Assembly (NCBI GenBank): GCA_035529435.1
Contig: DATKWS010000035.1
Location: 1-19,161, forward strand
Direction of reading: 5' to 3'
DNA length: 19,161 bases
DNA from: DATKWS01 sp035529435
Lineage (GTDB): Bacteria > Krumholzibacteriota > Krumholzibacteriia > Krumholzibacteriales > Krumholzibacteriaceae
The translations under genes were made by a program, and so were the position numbers. Under the pieces are notes generated by a model. That model worked only from the letters and a program-made list of their open reading frames with translations, made no database searches and was not told the DNA's origin. Below are positions 7,817 through 16,194 of the stretch, piece after piece. Each line of letters starts with the position of its first letter. Positions within the stretch are counted from its first letter, which is position 1.

Positions 7817-8128
7817 CTTTTTTACCCCCAAATAGTTACGAGTAAAAATTAATTTAGATTTGTAGCAAAGCGAATTAATCGACTACTGGCTACAAGTTTA
7901 TTATACCATATGTGGATTAAACCTGTCGAGGGGGTAAATTGACTCCACTCCGTTTTTCCGTATCGGATAACAGCGCCGCTGCCGGCGGCGAGGTCTTCGT
8001 GCTCATTGCGGCTGCGGCTCGGCGAACCGTGTGGCACGCAATTTTCTTGTGTAGGAGAAGCACGTACTATCCGGTGTGGGGCGTAGGTATGGAGTACCGG
8101 TAATTACTGTAAGCAGAGAGGGAAACGC
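7817..8128. other. Intergenic region between divergent genes
   Basis: The part from 7817 to about 7930 is AT-rich and holds the minus-strand promoter and leader. The rest (about 7930-8128) is GC-richer and contains the GAGGGA ribosome site just before the response-regulator ATG. I see no further gene, repeat or RNA in it, and no convincing promoter for the response regulator. Confidence 0.5.
7900..7929 (-). promoter_or_regulatory. Promoter for the small exported protein
   Basis: On the minus strand, TCGACA (7929-7924) and a perfect TATAAT (7905-7900) are separated by 18 nt. The predicted start of transcription is about 75 nt before the ATG at 7816. The local sequence is AT-rich against a GC-rich background. 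Confidence 0.6.
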
Positions 8129-8533
8129 ATGCCGGCAAAGATCTTGGTCGTCGATGACGAGGTGCATCTTGCACGAATAATCCAGTTCATGCTCGAGCAT
8201 GAAGGATTCGAGGTGAGCATCGCTTTCGACGGGGAGGAAGCGATAGCAAAGGCGTGGCAGGAAAATCCGGACCTTATCATACTCGATCTCATGCTCCCGG
8301 TGATCGATGGCTATCGGGTTTGCAATATTCTCAAGGAACAGGAATTTTTCGGCGATACGCCGATCATGATTCTCTCGGCGCGGGACCCCGGCAGCGAGCA
8401 TCTCGACGAGCCGCCGCGCGCGGATTACTTCATGTCGAAGCCGTTCAATACGGAAGACCTGATCGACACGATTGCAGCGCTTCTATCGCAACGACGGCAC
8501 GGTATGAAGGTGTCGGGGTGCCCCGAACGGTAG
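8129..8533 (+). CDS. Single-domain response regulator (receiver protein)
   Basis: This 134-residue protein is a complete receiver domain with no output domain. The acidic pocket is Asp9-Asp10 (VVDDE), the phosphoacceptor is Asp53 (LIILDLMLP), the switch residue is Ser83 (MILSAR) and the conserved lysine is Lys104 (MSKPF). Such CheY/Spo0F-like proteins are phosphorylated by a histidine kinase and act by protein contact. No kinase gene is in the window. The convergent neighbour is a HAMP-type membrane protein that lacks a kinase domain, so the partner is unknown. A GAGGGA ribosome site precedes the ATG. Confidence 0.92.
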   Translation: MPAKILVVDDEVHLARIIQFMLEHEGFEVSIAFDGEEAIAKAWQENPDLIILDLMLPVIDGYRVCNILKEQEFFGDTPIMILSARDPGSEHLDEPPRADYFMSKPFNTEDLIDTIAALLSQRRHGMKVSGCPER

Positions 8534-8592
8534 AAATCCATCACCCCGCCGGCGTTGTAACAATCTGCGAGGCATGCGGGCATTTCTACCGT
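8527..8592. terminator. Inverted repeat spanning the gap between two convergent stops
   Basis: ACGGTAGAAAT (8527-8537) is an exact inverted copy of ATTTCTACCGT (8582-8592). The left arm contains the TAG stop of the response regulator and the right arm ends at the stop of the opposite gene. The loop is 44 nt and itself GC-rich. No T tract follows on either strand, so a bidirectional transcription end or mRNA 3' stabiliser is a guess. Confidence 0.4.
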
Positions 8593-9224
8593 CACACCGG
8601 CTGCATGAAAAGCGGATCGTGCTCGGATGTCGACTCCTCCGCCCCGGGAATATCTTCCCCGTTCACACCGAGAAAGGATCCTTTCTCCTGCAACATCTTC
8701 ACCAGCGAGCGCTTGATTTCCTCGATTCCCGCTTCACCGGAGGCGTCATTTTCATTGGATAGTATCGAAATGCACTGGCGTATCTCCTCGATCTCCCTCT
8801 CTTCGCGATCCTGCAGCGTGGCGAGGACCGTTTCGAACAGCTCTTCGAAACCGGCAAATGGTTCCTTTCGAATAGGTTCCCGCTGCCGGGGGAGTGTTCC
8901 CTTGCCGATGGAGAGCAGATCCCTCATCATCGATTCGAGCGGGTGGAACATGCGGGCGGTGATCAATGACGAGAGGGCATAGAGTGAAGCTATTATCACG
9001 GCGGCGAAAGCGAGTGTATTGATGAGCAGTATCCGCTTCAAGGTACCAGCGAGCGACTCGAGCTCCGGCATCTGTTTCGCCACGGCCGTTTCGTTCGAGA
9101 TGAGAGCAAAATAGAACGAAAGGCCGAATGTGAGCGCCACGACCATCGTACTCGTAACGATCAGGACGATGATGCGGCGCTTCAGCCCACTCGATAATTC
9201 ATCCGAAGAAATATGATCATTCAT
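8592..9224 (-). CDS. Two-TM HAMP-type membrane protein without a kinase domain
   Basis: This is a 210-residue protein with two membrane helices at about residues 17-42 and 64-90, separated by a short ~20-residue outside loop. A HAMP-like segment follows the second helix (ITARMFHPLESMMRDLLSIGKG). Then comes a charged coiled-coil stretch (residues about 118-150, RK...EELFETVLATLQDREEREIEEI) and an acidic tail. HAMP segments relay signals across membranes to kinase, cyclase or chemoreceptor modules, but none is present here, so its output is unclear. I start at the ATG at 9224 because AGAGGT lies 7 nt upstream; the frame extends 15 codons further without a ribosome site. It is convergent with the response regulator. 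Confidence 0.72.
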   Translation of the reverse strand: MNDHISSDELSSGLKRRIIVLIVTSTMVVALTFGLSFYFALISNETAVAKQMPELESLAGTLKRILLINTLAFAAVIIASLYALSSLITARMFHPLESMMRDLLSIGKGTLPRQREPIRKEPFAGFEELFETVLATLQDREEREIEEIRQCISILSNENDASGEAGIEEIKRSLVKMLQEKGSFLGVNGEDIPGAEESTSEHDPLFMQPV

Positions 9225-9381
9225 GCCGCTTACCTCTTTGCTTGAACCTATAAACGGGCGATACACCAAAACGGCGCTTCACAGTGTGACCGACTGGTAT
9301 ATTTTCAGTCAAAAAGGGCCGTTGTCGTCCCCCGCGAGTCAGGTTATCCGGTATATAACAATAAGTGTGCCAGAAGTTTGA

Positions 9382-10233
9382 TCAGGATTTATCGCTGAAG
9401 AATTTTAATGCAGACCGGAATTCGACGAGATCGATCCTGGTTTCCCTGCACGGTCCCTCGGGTCTGCTGTTCGGTATGCCGATCACCGGTATTTTCGGAG
9501 CGATATCCTGGATGCCGCTGATGAGGTCCCGCTCACACGCGACGGCAACGATCGCCCGCGGCTTCGTTTCCCGTATGATCTTCCGCGCCACCGTTCCCCC
9601 CGGCGCCGTGTATGCCACGACATCGGGATACGCGGCGCAGATCGATTTCACTTTCTCCTTCAGCTCCCCCGTCAGGCAGCGGGGAAGGAGCGCGAGTACC
9701 TGTCCGTCACCCTCGGCATTTTTCACCAGCAGGTTGCTCACCCTGATGAATGAATGACCGACCCGGTCCCGCGAGATGCCCAGGCGGCCGGCGAGCTTCA
9801 TCGAAAGGGGTAGAAGGGCGAAAAAGAGGTTCGTTCCCTTCCGGAGGCAGATGTTGAGGTAGCTGTTCCGGGAAAAGAGGGCGAAGAGGAGTAACGCATA
9901 CCAGGTTACGAAGAAGACGGCGATCACGACGACCGTGGTGGTGAGAAACGCAGCCCAGTATCCCCCGTAGAGTTCGAATCGCGGCAGGATCAGGTACCAG
10001 AGCAGAAAGATCAGTGAAATGAGACCGATCAGGATGGCAAGGGAGATCGAGAGAAAGGTGCGCTTGCCCTCCCGGATCTCGGTTTCCGCGCCGCCTTCCC
10101 GCCAGTCCAGCCATTCATCACCGAGAACGCGCTTGGATTCACGATCCGGTGATTGATTCTGGGATTTCACCACCATGCCGTCTCGCCTGTCACGCGCCAC
10201 GACACCGGACACATCGGTACGTCGTTCCGTCAT
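9382..10233 (-). CDS. DUF116-family membrane protein
   Basis: This 283-residue protein has a charged N-terminus, two membrane helices (about residues 60-83 and 93-120) and a soluble C-terminal DUF116-type domain. The domain shows RVGHSFIRVSNLLVKN, LALLPRCLTGELKEKV (Cys186), SICAAYP (Cys199), YTAPGGTVARKII, VAVACERDLISGI (Cys233), and PNSRPEGPCRETRID (Cys262). The family is widespread in anaerobes. The conserved cysteines suggest metal or Fe-S binding, but no function is established. The start is uncertain: this ATG and a GTG at 10254 both lack a clear ribosome site, and an ATG at 10176 with AGGCGAGA upstream is also possible. It is divergent from the EamA gene. Confidence 0.82.
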   Translation of the reverse strand: MTERRTDVSGVVARDRRDGMVVKSQNQSPDRESKRVLGDEWLDWREGGAETEIREGKRTFLSISLAILIGLISLIFLLWYLILPRFELYGGYWAAFLTTTVVVIAVFFVTWYALLLFALFSRNSYLNICLRKGTNLFFALLPLSMKLAGRLGISRDRVGHSFIRVSNLLVKNAEGDGQVLALLPRCLTGELKEKVKSICAAYPDVVAYTAPGGTVARKIIRETKPRAIVAVACERDLISGIQDIAPKIPVIGIPNSRPEGPCRETRIDLVEFRSALKFFSDKS

Positions 10234-10320
10234 ATCCGGAGTGACCGGTGTCACGATTTGAAAATGTACTTGAATTTGATGCCCCGATCAATAGGATTTA
10301 CAGACGTATCGATAATCAGC

Positions 10321-10334
10321 GGAGGTGCCGATTG
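10321..10334 (+). promoter_or_regulatory. Ribosome binding site setting a TTG start for the EamA gene
   Basis: GGAGGT (10321-10326) is followed after 5 nt by TTG (10332-10334). This is the strongest ribosome site near the 5' end of the frame and places the start just before the first membrane helix. The alternative is a GTG at 10248, whose first 28 codons encode a polar stretch untypical of the family. Confidence 0.6.
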
Positions 10335-11234
10335 GCGTTGAGGGAAGTCGAGTCCTACATCGGGCTTTCAGCCGGCATCGTGGCGGTCTCGTTCGCCGCG
10401 ATCCTGATTAGGCTGGCCGACGCCCCCGCTCCACTCGTGGCCGCCCTGCGAATGGTGTTCGCCTCGGTCCTGCTCGCCCCGCTGGCGCTTCGGTCGAAGC
10501 GGTGCCGGAAGGAAATCGCCGCCTTTACGGGGAGGGATGCGCTGCTCATCACCCTTGCGGGTGTTTTTCTCTCGCTTCATTTCATGATGTGGATTTGGTC
10601 ACTCTCCCTGACCGATGTGGCGAGCAGTGTCGTTTTCGTGACGACCAATCCGCTCTTTGTCGTCCTCTATACGGTGATTGTATTCAAGGAGCGCGTATCG
10701 CGCACCTTTTGGGCGGCTCTGGTGCTCGCCATCGCCGGCGGCGCGATGCTGGGCGGCAACGACCTGCTGGCCGGCGGGGGCAAGTGGAGGGGCGACGTGC
10801 TTGCGCTTCTGGGATCGGTCGCGGTCGCCGGATATTTTCTGGTGGGGAGCAGGCTGCGCGGGAGACTATCCCTGTTTGCCTATATCTTTCCCGTTTACTC
10901 CGTCGCGGCGGTTGTTCTCGTGATTGTGCTGCTCGTCATGGAAGTGCCGGTTGCGGGGTACGGCTTGCATACCTACCTGTACTGTTTTCTCATGGCACTT
11001 GTGTGCCAGCTGTTCGGACATTCGATGTTCAACTGGGCCCTCAGGCATCTGAAGGCCACGATCGTCACGGTCAGCATCCTGGGCGAGCCGGTCGGTGCGA
11101 GCCTTCTGGCGCTTCTGATACTCGGTGAGGCACCTGTGATGATGGAGATCCTCGGCGGCGGATTGATCATCGCCGGTATCTTTCTCGTGCTCTATTTCAA
11201 TCCCGATGTCGCCCGGTCTGAGAAAAAAATGTGA
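10332..11234 (+). CDS. EamA/DMT-superfamily transporter
   Basis: This 300-residue protein has about ten hydrophobic helices in two similar halves, the EamA (RhaT/YdcZ-like) layout. Typical segments are PAPLVAALRMVFASVLLAPLAL in helix 2, SLTDVASSVVFVTTNPLFVVL and AIAGGAMLGG in the first half. The second half has LKATIVTVSILGEPVGASLL and LGEAPVMMEILGGGLIIAGIFLVL. The family exports or imports small metabolites such as amino acids, sugars or nucleosides; the substrate cannot be told. I use a TTG start because of its well-placed GGAGGT. The stop abuts the stop of the convergent TPR gene with no gap (TGATCA is shared by the two stops), leaving no room for a terminator between them. Confidence 0.88.
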   Translation: MALREVESYIGLSAGIVAVSFAAILIRLADAPAPLVAALRMVFASVLLAPLALRSKRCRKEIAAFTGRDALLITLAGVFLSLHFMMWIWSLSLTDVASSVVFVTTNPLFVVLYTVIVFKERVSRTFWAALVLAIAGGAMLGGNDLLAGGGKWRGDVLALLGSVAVAGYFLVGSRLRGRLSLFAYIFPVYSVAAVVLVIVLLVMEVPVAGYGLHTYLYCFLMALVCQLFGHSMFNWALRHLKATIVTVSILGEPVGASLLALLILGEAPVMMEILGGGLIIAGIFLVLYFNPDVARSEKKM

Positions 11235-12383
11235 TCAGCGGGCCAGCGTGTTCAGGATTTCGCGCACCTCGTCGAGCAGCCGGGGATCGCCTTCCCACGT
11301 TTTTATGAATCGATTGAAGGCATCAACGGCTTTTTCGTTTTCACCGACCCTGATGTAGGCGTGGCCCAGATAGTACGCGGTCCTTGGCGGTGGGTCCTCG
11401 CCCGTCAAGATACTCTCCAGGGTCGCCACCGCTTCCTCGTGCCTGCCGGTGTTCAGGTAGATATACCCCAGGTTGAGCCTGGTCAGGGGGTCGTCGGGAT
11501 TCGATTTGGCTGCATTGAGCAGGGCCTCCTCGGCCTGCTTCCAGTCCGTCATTTTGATATATGTTTCACCGAGCCCCTTCCAGGCTTCAACGCCCTCCTT
11601 ATCCTTGAAGATGGAAAGGCGAAAATATTTCTCGGCCTCAGCGGGCTTTTCGAGCGCCAGATTGGTTTTTCCGAGAAAGAGGAAGACCTCGGCGCTCGAG
11701 AGGCCCGCGGATTTTGCATTGTTCAACGCCGCCAGCGCATCCGTGTACATGTGTCTCGCATAGGTGACCTTTCCGAAGAGCATCAGCAAGCGGGGGTCGT
11801 TTTCAGTGTATTTTTTCGCGGAGAAAAGCTGCCCGTAAGCGCTCTGGTAATCGCCGAGACGGTACAGTGCTTCGGCGAGGTAGAGATTTCCCTCGAGATT
11901 TCTCGGATCGAGCTGGAGTGCCCTGGTCGCATAGTTTTCCGCTGATTTGTCCTGGTTCATCTTCAGCGTGCACGAAGCAAGGCCCAAAAGGGCTGCGAGC
12001 GAGTTCGGTTTCAGGTTCAGGGTTCGTTCGTAGGATTTCTTGGCCTCGATCAGTTCGCCCTGCATCTCGAGGCTCGTGCCCAACCCCCAGTGAGATTCCG
12101 GATCATCAATCTCGAGCGCCAGGGCCTTGCGAAACTCGTGCTCCGCCTCGCCGTACTGTTTTTTCTGAAGGTATGCGTTTCCCAGGTTGAAATGTGTTTC
12201 GGGATCGTTGGGACGGTAATCGAGCGATTTTCGCCAGTATGCGATCGCGCCGTCGAGATCATCCCGCTCGGCCGCTTCGATACCGAGGTTGTAGTATTTC
12301 ACGGCCTTGTCCGAGCACGATACGAGAGCGGTACATGCACATATAATTACGAGAGTTACCATTGAAAATCGCTTCATTCGCAT
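11235..12383 (-). CDS. TPR-repeat lipoprotein
   Basis: This 382-residue protein has a lipoprotein signal peptide ending in the lipobox LVSC (Cys23). The rest is a nearly continuous array of about ten TPR repeats from residue 27 to 370, for example AIAYWRKSLDYRPNDPETHF and AEHEFRKALALEIDDPESHW. TPR arrays are protein-docking scaffolds. In bacteria, lipoprotein versions often serve envelope assembly or secretion, but nothing here names the partner. An AGAGGGGGGT ribosome site precedes the ATG on the minus strand. It is divergent from the hdr operon across a 381-nt gap and convergent with the EamA gene. Confidence 0.88.
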   Translation of the reverse strand: MRMKRFSMVTLVIICACTALVSCSDKAVKYYNLGIEAAERDDLDGAIAYWRKSLDYRPNDPETHFNLGNAYLQKKQYGEAEHEFRKALALEIDDPESHWGLGTSLEMQGELIEAKKSYERTLNLKPNSLAALLGLASCTLKMNQDKSAENYATRALQLDPRNLEGNLYLAEALYRLGDYQSAYGQLFSAKKYTENDPRLLMLFGKVTYARHMYTDALAALNNAKSAGLSSAEVFLFLGKTNLALEKPAEAEKYFRLSIFKDKEGVEAWKGLGETYIKMTDWKQAEEALLNAAKSNPDDPLTRLNLGYIYLNTGRHEEAVATLESILTGEDPPPRTAYYLGHAYIRVGENEKAVDAFNRFIKTWEGDPRLLDEVREILNTLAR

Positions 12384-12764
12384 GTGGCGACCCCCCTCTT
12401 ACAGGTACAGTTCAACAGTGTTTGCTGATAGTATACGGTCATGAACGAGATGTGGCAAAAGGATTTTCACTCGAATCCGTCGGCGTCTCGGGGGGACGGG
12501 GCGATATCGCGGGGCATTGTGCGGTCCGGGTGAGCCGGGCGGACATTGTAAAAATTATTTTTACTTAGTAGTAAGATTTATTTATAAAGTTAACTTGCTT
12601 GTATTTAAAGGATTTATTATCATCGTATATAGCAGAATATTTATTTAATTATTGTTGACTTTATGGTTAGTAACTGTACAATGGAACGGCTAAATGCACG
12701 AGCTCTTTACATCCGAGATGGTCAGTAAATTCCCTGTGCCCCAGCGTACGAGGTACCGATCCAC
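12384..12764. other. AT-rich leader region upstream of the hdr-mvh operon
   Basis: This is the longest gene-free stretch in the window. The left part (12384-12540) is ordinary GC-rich sequence with the ribosome site of the TPR gene. From about 12549 to 12660 it turns strongly AT-rich. It contains the short palindrome TTACT-TAGT-AGTAA (12561-12574) about 80 nt before the promoter, a possible operator. No small ORF with a good start was seen. Confidence 0.55.
12655..12682 (+). promoter_or_regulatory. Sigma70-type promoter of the hdr-mvh operon
   Basis: TTGACT (12655-12660) and TACAAT (12677-12682) are separated by 16 nt, each one mismatch from consensus. Transcription would begin near 12689, giving a leader of about 75 nt before hdrC. 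This is the best promoter match in the window and directly precedes the six-gene operon. Confidence 0.65.
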
Positions 12765-13340
12765 ATGTTAGAAAAAGACGTTGTGTACGAATCGACGCTC
12801 GATCACGATTTTCTCGATGAGATCTACGCCCTGCCGGGCGGGCAGGAAATCAAGAAATGCATACAGTGCGGCACATGCAGCGGATCCTGCCCGGTGGGAT
12901 CCGTCATGGATTATGCTCCGCGCAAGATCTTTTCGTTGATCCGGGCAGGATTCCGTGACGAAGTGCTGAGCTCGAACACGATATGGTTCTGCGCATCGTG
13001 TTACACATGTGCGGTGCGCTGTCCCAAGGAGATCAAGATCACCGATGTCATGTATGCCCTGAAACGGCTCGCCGTCAAGGAGGGAAAGACGAGGGGCAGA
13101 AAGGCCGTGGTGCTGTCCAAGAATTTCGTCAAGATGGTGAACAAATACGGACGCAACCATGAAACGGAACTGATGACACGGTACATACTGGAGGCCGAGC
13201 TGTTCAACGCGTTCCATTTCATCCCGCAGGGCTGGAGGCTCTTCTCCAACGGCCGGCTTCCCCTGAAACCGCACCGGATGAAAAATCTCGATCAGTTACG
13301 CAGGATACTGAAAAAGGTAGATGAGCTCGGGGAGATTTAA
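12765..13340 (+). CDS. hdrC: Heterodisulfide reductase subunit C (HdrC)
   Basis: This 191-residue iron-sulfur protein contains two complete [4Fe-4S] motifs: CIQCGTCSGSCP (Cys32, 35, 38, 42) and CASCYTCAVRCP (Cys76, 79, 82, 86). This spacing and the length fit HdrC. HdrC passes electrons from HdrA to the catalytic subunit HdrB in the cytoplasmic Hdr complex. It is the first gene of the operon, and its stop is directly followed by the ATG of hdrB. The ribosome site is modest (ACGAGGT about 11 nt upstream). No feature argues for a membrane anchor, so this is the soluble HdrABC type, not HdrDE. Confidence 0.93.
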   Translation: MLEKDVVYESTLDHDFLDEIYALPGGQEIKKCIQCGTCSGSCPVGSVMDYAPRKIFSLIRAGFRDEVLSSNTIWFCASCYTCAVRCPKEIKITDVMYALKRLAVKEGKTRGRKAVVLSKNFVKMVNKYGRNHETELMTRYILEAELFNAFHFIPQGWRLFSNGRLPLKPHRMKNLDQLRRILKKVDELGEI

Positions 13341-14216
13341 ATGAAATACACGTACTACCCAGGCTGTTCCGTCGGTGCAACGGCGAACCTGTACCAGGAT
13401 TCGATCAATGTGGTCGCACCGAAGGTCGGTGTGGAACTCGAGGAACTCCAGGACTGGAACTGCTGCGGTGCAACCGCCTACATGTCGGTCAAGGAGCTGA
13501 TGAGTTTTGCGATCTCGGCACGGAACCTCGCTCTCGCGGAACCGTTCCATCGCGATGTCGTCACGCCCTGCAGCGCGTGTTACCTCGTGCTGAACAAGAC
13601 CAACCACTATTTCGCCGAATATCCCGAACTCCGCAAGAAACTCGGCAAGGCGCTCGAGGCGGGCGGTCTCAGTTACAGCGGAAATATCCGGGTCCGGCAT
13701 CTCTTGGATGTCTTCGTGAACGACGTGGGGCCCGAGCGCCTGTCGGAGCTGGCGACGAAAAAACTCGCCGGTCTCCGGGTGGCGCCTTACTACGGGTGCC
13801 AGATCGTGCGGCCCGAGGAGGGATTCGATGACCCGGACGAACCGGAGAGCATGGATCGTCTGATCGAGGCGATCGGGGCGACATGTGTGGAGTACCCGAT
13901 GAAGGCGAAGTGCTGCGGTGCCTCTCTGATGGGAACGCAGGAAAAGCTCGCGCTCAAGCTGTGCAGGGAGCTGCTCGCCAACGCGGTACGGGCGGATGCC
14001 CATTGCATCGTAACCCTGTGCCCCCTCTGCCAGATGAATCTCGACGTTTACCAACCAAAGGTGAACGGATTGTTCAGGACGAAATTCAACATACCGGTAA
14101 TCTATTTTACCCAACTGATCGGCCTTTCGCTCGGCATCCCGCCGCGCGAGCTGGGACTGCACCGTCTGGCCGTCAAGATGACCAAACAGATGAAGGACGT
14201 ACTTAAGGGAGCTTGA
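13341..14216 (+). CDS. hdrB: Heterodisulfide reductase subunit B (HdrB), catalytic
   Basis: This 291-residue protein has two CCG domains, the ligands of the noncubane [4Fe-4S] clusters that cleave disulfides in HdrB. The first is Cys9 (YYPGCS), Cys41-Cys42 (WNCCGAT), Cys77 and Cys80 (CSAC). The second is Cys153 (YYGCQ), Cys191-Cys192 (KCCGASL), Cys227 and Cys230 (CPLC). All expected cysteines are present, so it should be active. In methanogens the substrate is CoM-S-S-CoB; a bacterium lacks this, and the native disulfide is unknown. GGGGAG overlapping the end of hdrC lies 6 nt before the ATG, and hdrA starts 1 nt after the stop, implying tight translational linkage. Confidence 0.94.
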   Translation: MKYTYYPGCSVGATANLYQDSINVVAPKVGVELEELQDWNCCGATAYMSVKELMSFAISARNLALAEPFHRDVVTPCSACYLVLNKTNHYFAEYPELRKKLGKALEAGGLSYSGNIRVRHLLDVFVNDVGPERLSELATKKLAGLRVAPYYGCQIVRPEEGFDDPDEPESMDRLIEAIGATCVEYPMKAKCCGASLMGTQEKLALKLCRELLANAVRADAHCIVTLCPLCQMNLDVYQPKVNGLFRTKFNIPVIYFTQLIGLSLGIPPRELGLHRLAVKMTKQMKDVLKGA

Positions 14217-14217
14217 T

Positions 14218-16194
14218 ATGTCTGAGCGTATTGGTGTGTACGTTTGTCACTGCGGGACGAACATCGCGGGAAAGGTCAATATCGACGAGGTCGTACGGTT
14301 CGCCGAGGGTCTGGCAGGTGTCGAACTCGTCCGCGACTACAAATTCATGTGTTCCGATCCCGGCCAGGCGATGATCCAGAAGGATATCGAGGGAGATCTG
14401 ATCGATCGCGTCGTCGTCGCTTCGTGCTCGCCCCTCATGCATGAAAACACGTTCAGAAAGGTCTGTGAGCGCTGCGGCGTCAACCCGTATCTCTTTACCA
14501 TGGCGAATATCCGCGAACAGTGTTCGTGGGTGCATGTCGATATGGGCGACTCGACGGCCAAAGCGAAGGCGCTCATCGCCGCCGCGGTGAGCCGGACGAA
14601 GTTCCTCGAACCGCTTCCCAAGCGGGAAGTCTCGATCAATCCCCGGACTCTGGTGATCGGGGGAGGCATCGCGGGGATACAGGCGGCGCTCGATCTCGCC
14701 GAGGCCGGAAAGGAAGTGGTTCTCGTAGAGCGTGAGCCGTCGATAGGCGGCCACATGGCGAAGTTCGACAAGACCTTCCCAACGCTCGATTGCTCGGCCT
14801 GCATCCTCACGCCGCGCATGGTCCAGGTCGGTCAGCACCCCAATATCAAACTCATGACCTATGCCGAGCTCGACGAGGTGAACGGCTACGTCGGCAACTT
14901 CACCGTTCGCGTGCGGAACAAGGCCCGCTACGTCGATCCCGAGCTCTGCAACGGCTGCGGGATGTGCTGGGAGAAGTGCCCGGGAACACGGGTTCCTCGT
15001 AAGGGGAACGTACACGAGAAACTGTCGCTGGGACCGACGACTTCGATATACATGCCGTTCATGCAGGCGGTGCCGGCCGTACCGGTGATAGACAGCGGCA
15101 CGTGCCTCTACTTCCAGAAGGGGAAGTGCCGCGTGTGCGAATCGGTATGCGAGCGCACGGCGATCAAGTATGACATGGAAGATACGTTCGAGGAATTCGA
15201 GGTCGGCAACATCATCATCGCGACGGGATTCCGGACATTCGATCCCCGCGTGATCAAGCGGTACGGGTACGGCGCTCTGCCGAACGTCATGACGAGCCTC
15301 GATTTCGAGATCATGAACTGCGCCGCCGGATCGACGAGCGGCGCTATCCTGATGGCGGACGGCAGCGAGCCGAAGTCGATCGGGATCGTTCACTGCGTCG
15401 GCAGCAGGGACAAGCACTACAACGAGCACTGCTCGCGTGTCTGCTGCATGTACGCACTGAAATACGCCCATCTGATCAAGGAAAAAACGAACGCCGAGGT
15501 GTTCGACTTCTACATCGACATGCGCTGTTTCGGCAAGGGGTACGAGGAGTTCTACGATCGCCTTCTCGGCGAGGATGTCCGGTTCGTACGGGGCAAGGTC
15601 GCCGAGGTCTCGAACGTGCCGGTCAATGTTGTGGAGGAAGGGAAGCTCGTCATCAGCGTGGAGGATACGCTCGTGGGCGTCGTGCGGCGCGTGCCGGTCG
15701 ACATGGTCGTCCTCTGCACCGGGCTCGAATCCTCGGTGGGCCTCGCCGAAGTCGCCACTATGTGCAACGTGAGCGTCGGCAAGGACGGTTTCATCATCGA
15801 GAAGCACCCAAAACTCGGACCGGTTTCGACCGCAACCGACGGGGTGTTCATCGCCGGTGCATGCCAGTCGCCGAAGGATATCCCGGACACCGTCGCGCAG
15901 GCATCTGCCGCTTCCAGTGCGGTGCTGTCGATGATCACGAGGGGGACGATCGAGATCGAATCGGCGACTGCCGAGATCAACGAGAAGAAATGTTCCGGCT
16001 GCCGGATCTGCAATAACCTCTGCCCGTACCTCGCGATCACGTTCGATAGGGAGAAGGGAGTATCGGTCATAAACGAGGCGCTGTGCAAGGGGTGTGGAAC
16101 GTGCGTGGCCGCCTGCCCGAGCAACGCGATCAAGGCGAAGCATTTCGCCAATGAACAGATATTCGCAGAGATCGAGGGTCTCCTGTCGGTGTGA
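14218..16194 (+). CDS. hdrA: Heterodisulfide reductase subunit A (HdrA), electron-bifurcating flavoprotein
   Basis: This 658-residue protein is close to the usual length of methanogen HdrA. An N-terminal Cys-rich domain holds Cys10, 12, 45, 70, 83, 86 and 102. An FAD-binding Rossmann segment starts at LVIGGGIAGIQAALDL (145-160). DCSACILTPRM (Cys192, Cys195) is the site where some HdrA proteins carry selenocysteine; here both are Cys. Ferredoxin-type motifs are CNGCGMCWEKCP (244-254), CSGCRICNNLCP (592-602) and CKGCGTCVAACP (623-633), with further clustered Cys at 296-311 and 393-410. HdrA is known to bifurcate electrons from MvhD between ferredoxin and HdrBC at its FAD. A good GGGAG site precedes the ATG by 6 nt. 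Confidence 0.95.
   Translation: MSERIGVYVCHCGTNIAGKVNIDEVVRFAEGLAGVELVRDYKFMCSDPGQAMIQKDIEGDLIDRVVVASCSPLMHENTFRKVCERCGVNPYLFTMANIREQCSWVHVDMGDSTAKAKALIAAAVSRTKFLEPLPKREVSINPRTLVIGGGIAGIQAALDLAEAGKEVVLVEREPSIGGHMAKFDKTFPTLDCSACILTPRMVQVGQHPNIKLMTYAELDEVNGYVGNFTVRVRNKARYVDPELCNGCGMCWEKCPGTRVPRKGNVHEKLSLGPTTSIYMPFMQAVPAVPVIDSGTCLYFQKGKCRVCESVCERTAIKYDMEDTFEEFEVGNIIIATGFRTFDPRVIKRYGYGALPNVMTSLDFEIMNCAAGSTSGAILMADGSEPKSIGIVHCVGSRDKHYNEHCSRVCCMYALKYAHLIKEKTNAEVFDFYIDMRCFGKGYEEFYDRLLGEDVRFVRGKVAEVSNVPVNVVEEGKLVISVEDTLVGVVRRVPVDMVVLCTGLESSVGLAEVATMCNVSVGKDGFIIEKHPKLGPVSTATDGVFIAGACQSPKDIPDTVAQASAASSAVLSMITRGTIEIESATAEINEKKCSGCRICNNLCPYLAITFDREKGVSVINEALCKGCGTCVAACPSNAIKAKHFANEQIFAEIEGLLSV

Noticed and set aside
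9279..9289. TCACAGTGTGA palindrome upstream of the HAMP gene
   Set aside because: It is short, occurs alone, and is not placed against a convincing promoter, so an operator call is not supported.
10248..10331. GTG start for the EamA transporter
   Set aside because: The extra 28 residues are polar and untypical, and the TTG at 10332 has a well-placed GGAGGT.
14791..14799. Possible selenocysteine in the HdrA DCxxC site
   Set aside because: The codons here are TGC (Cys192 and Cys195), so no TGA is present.
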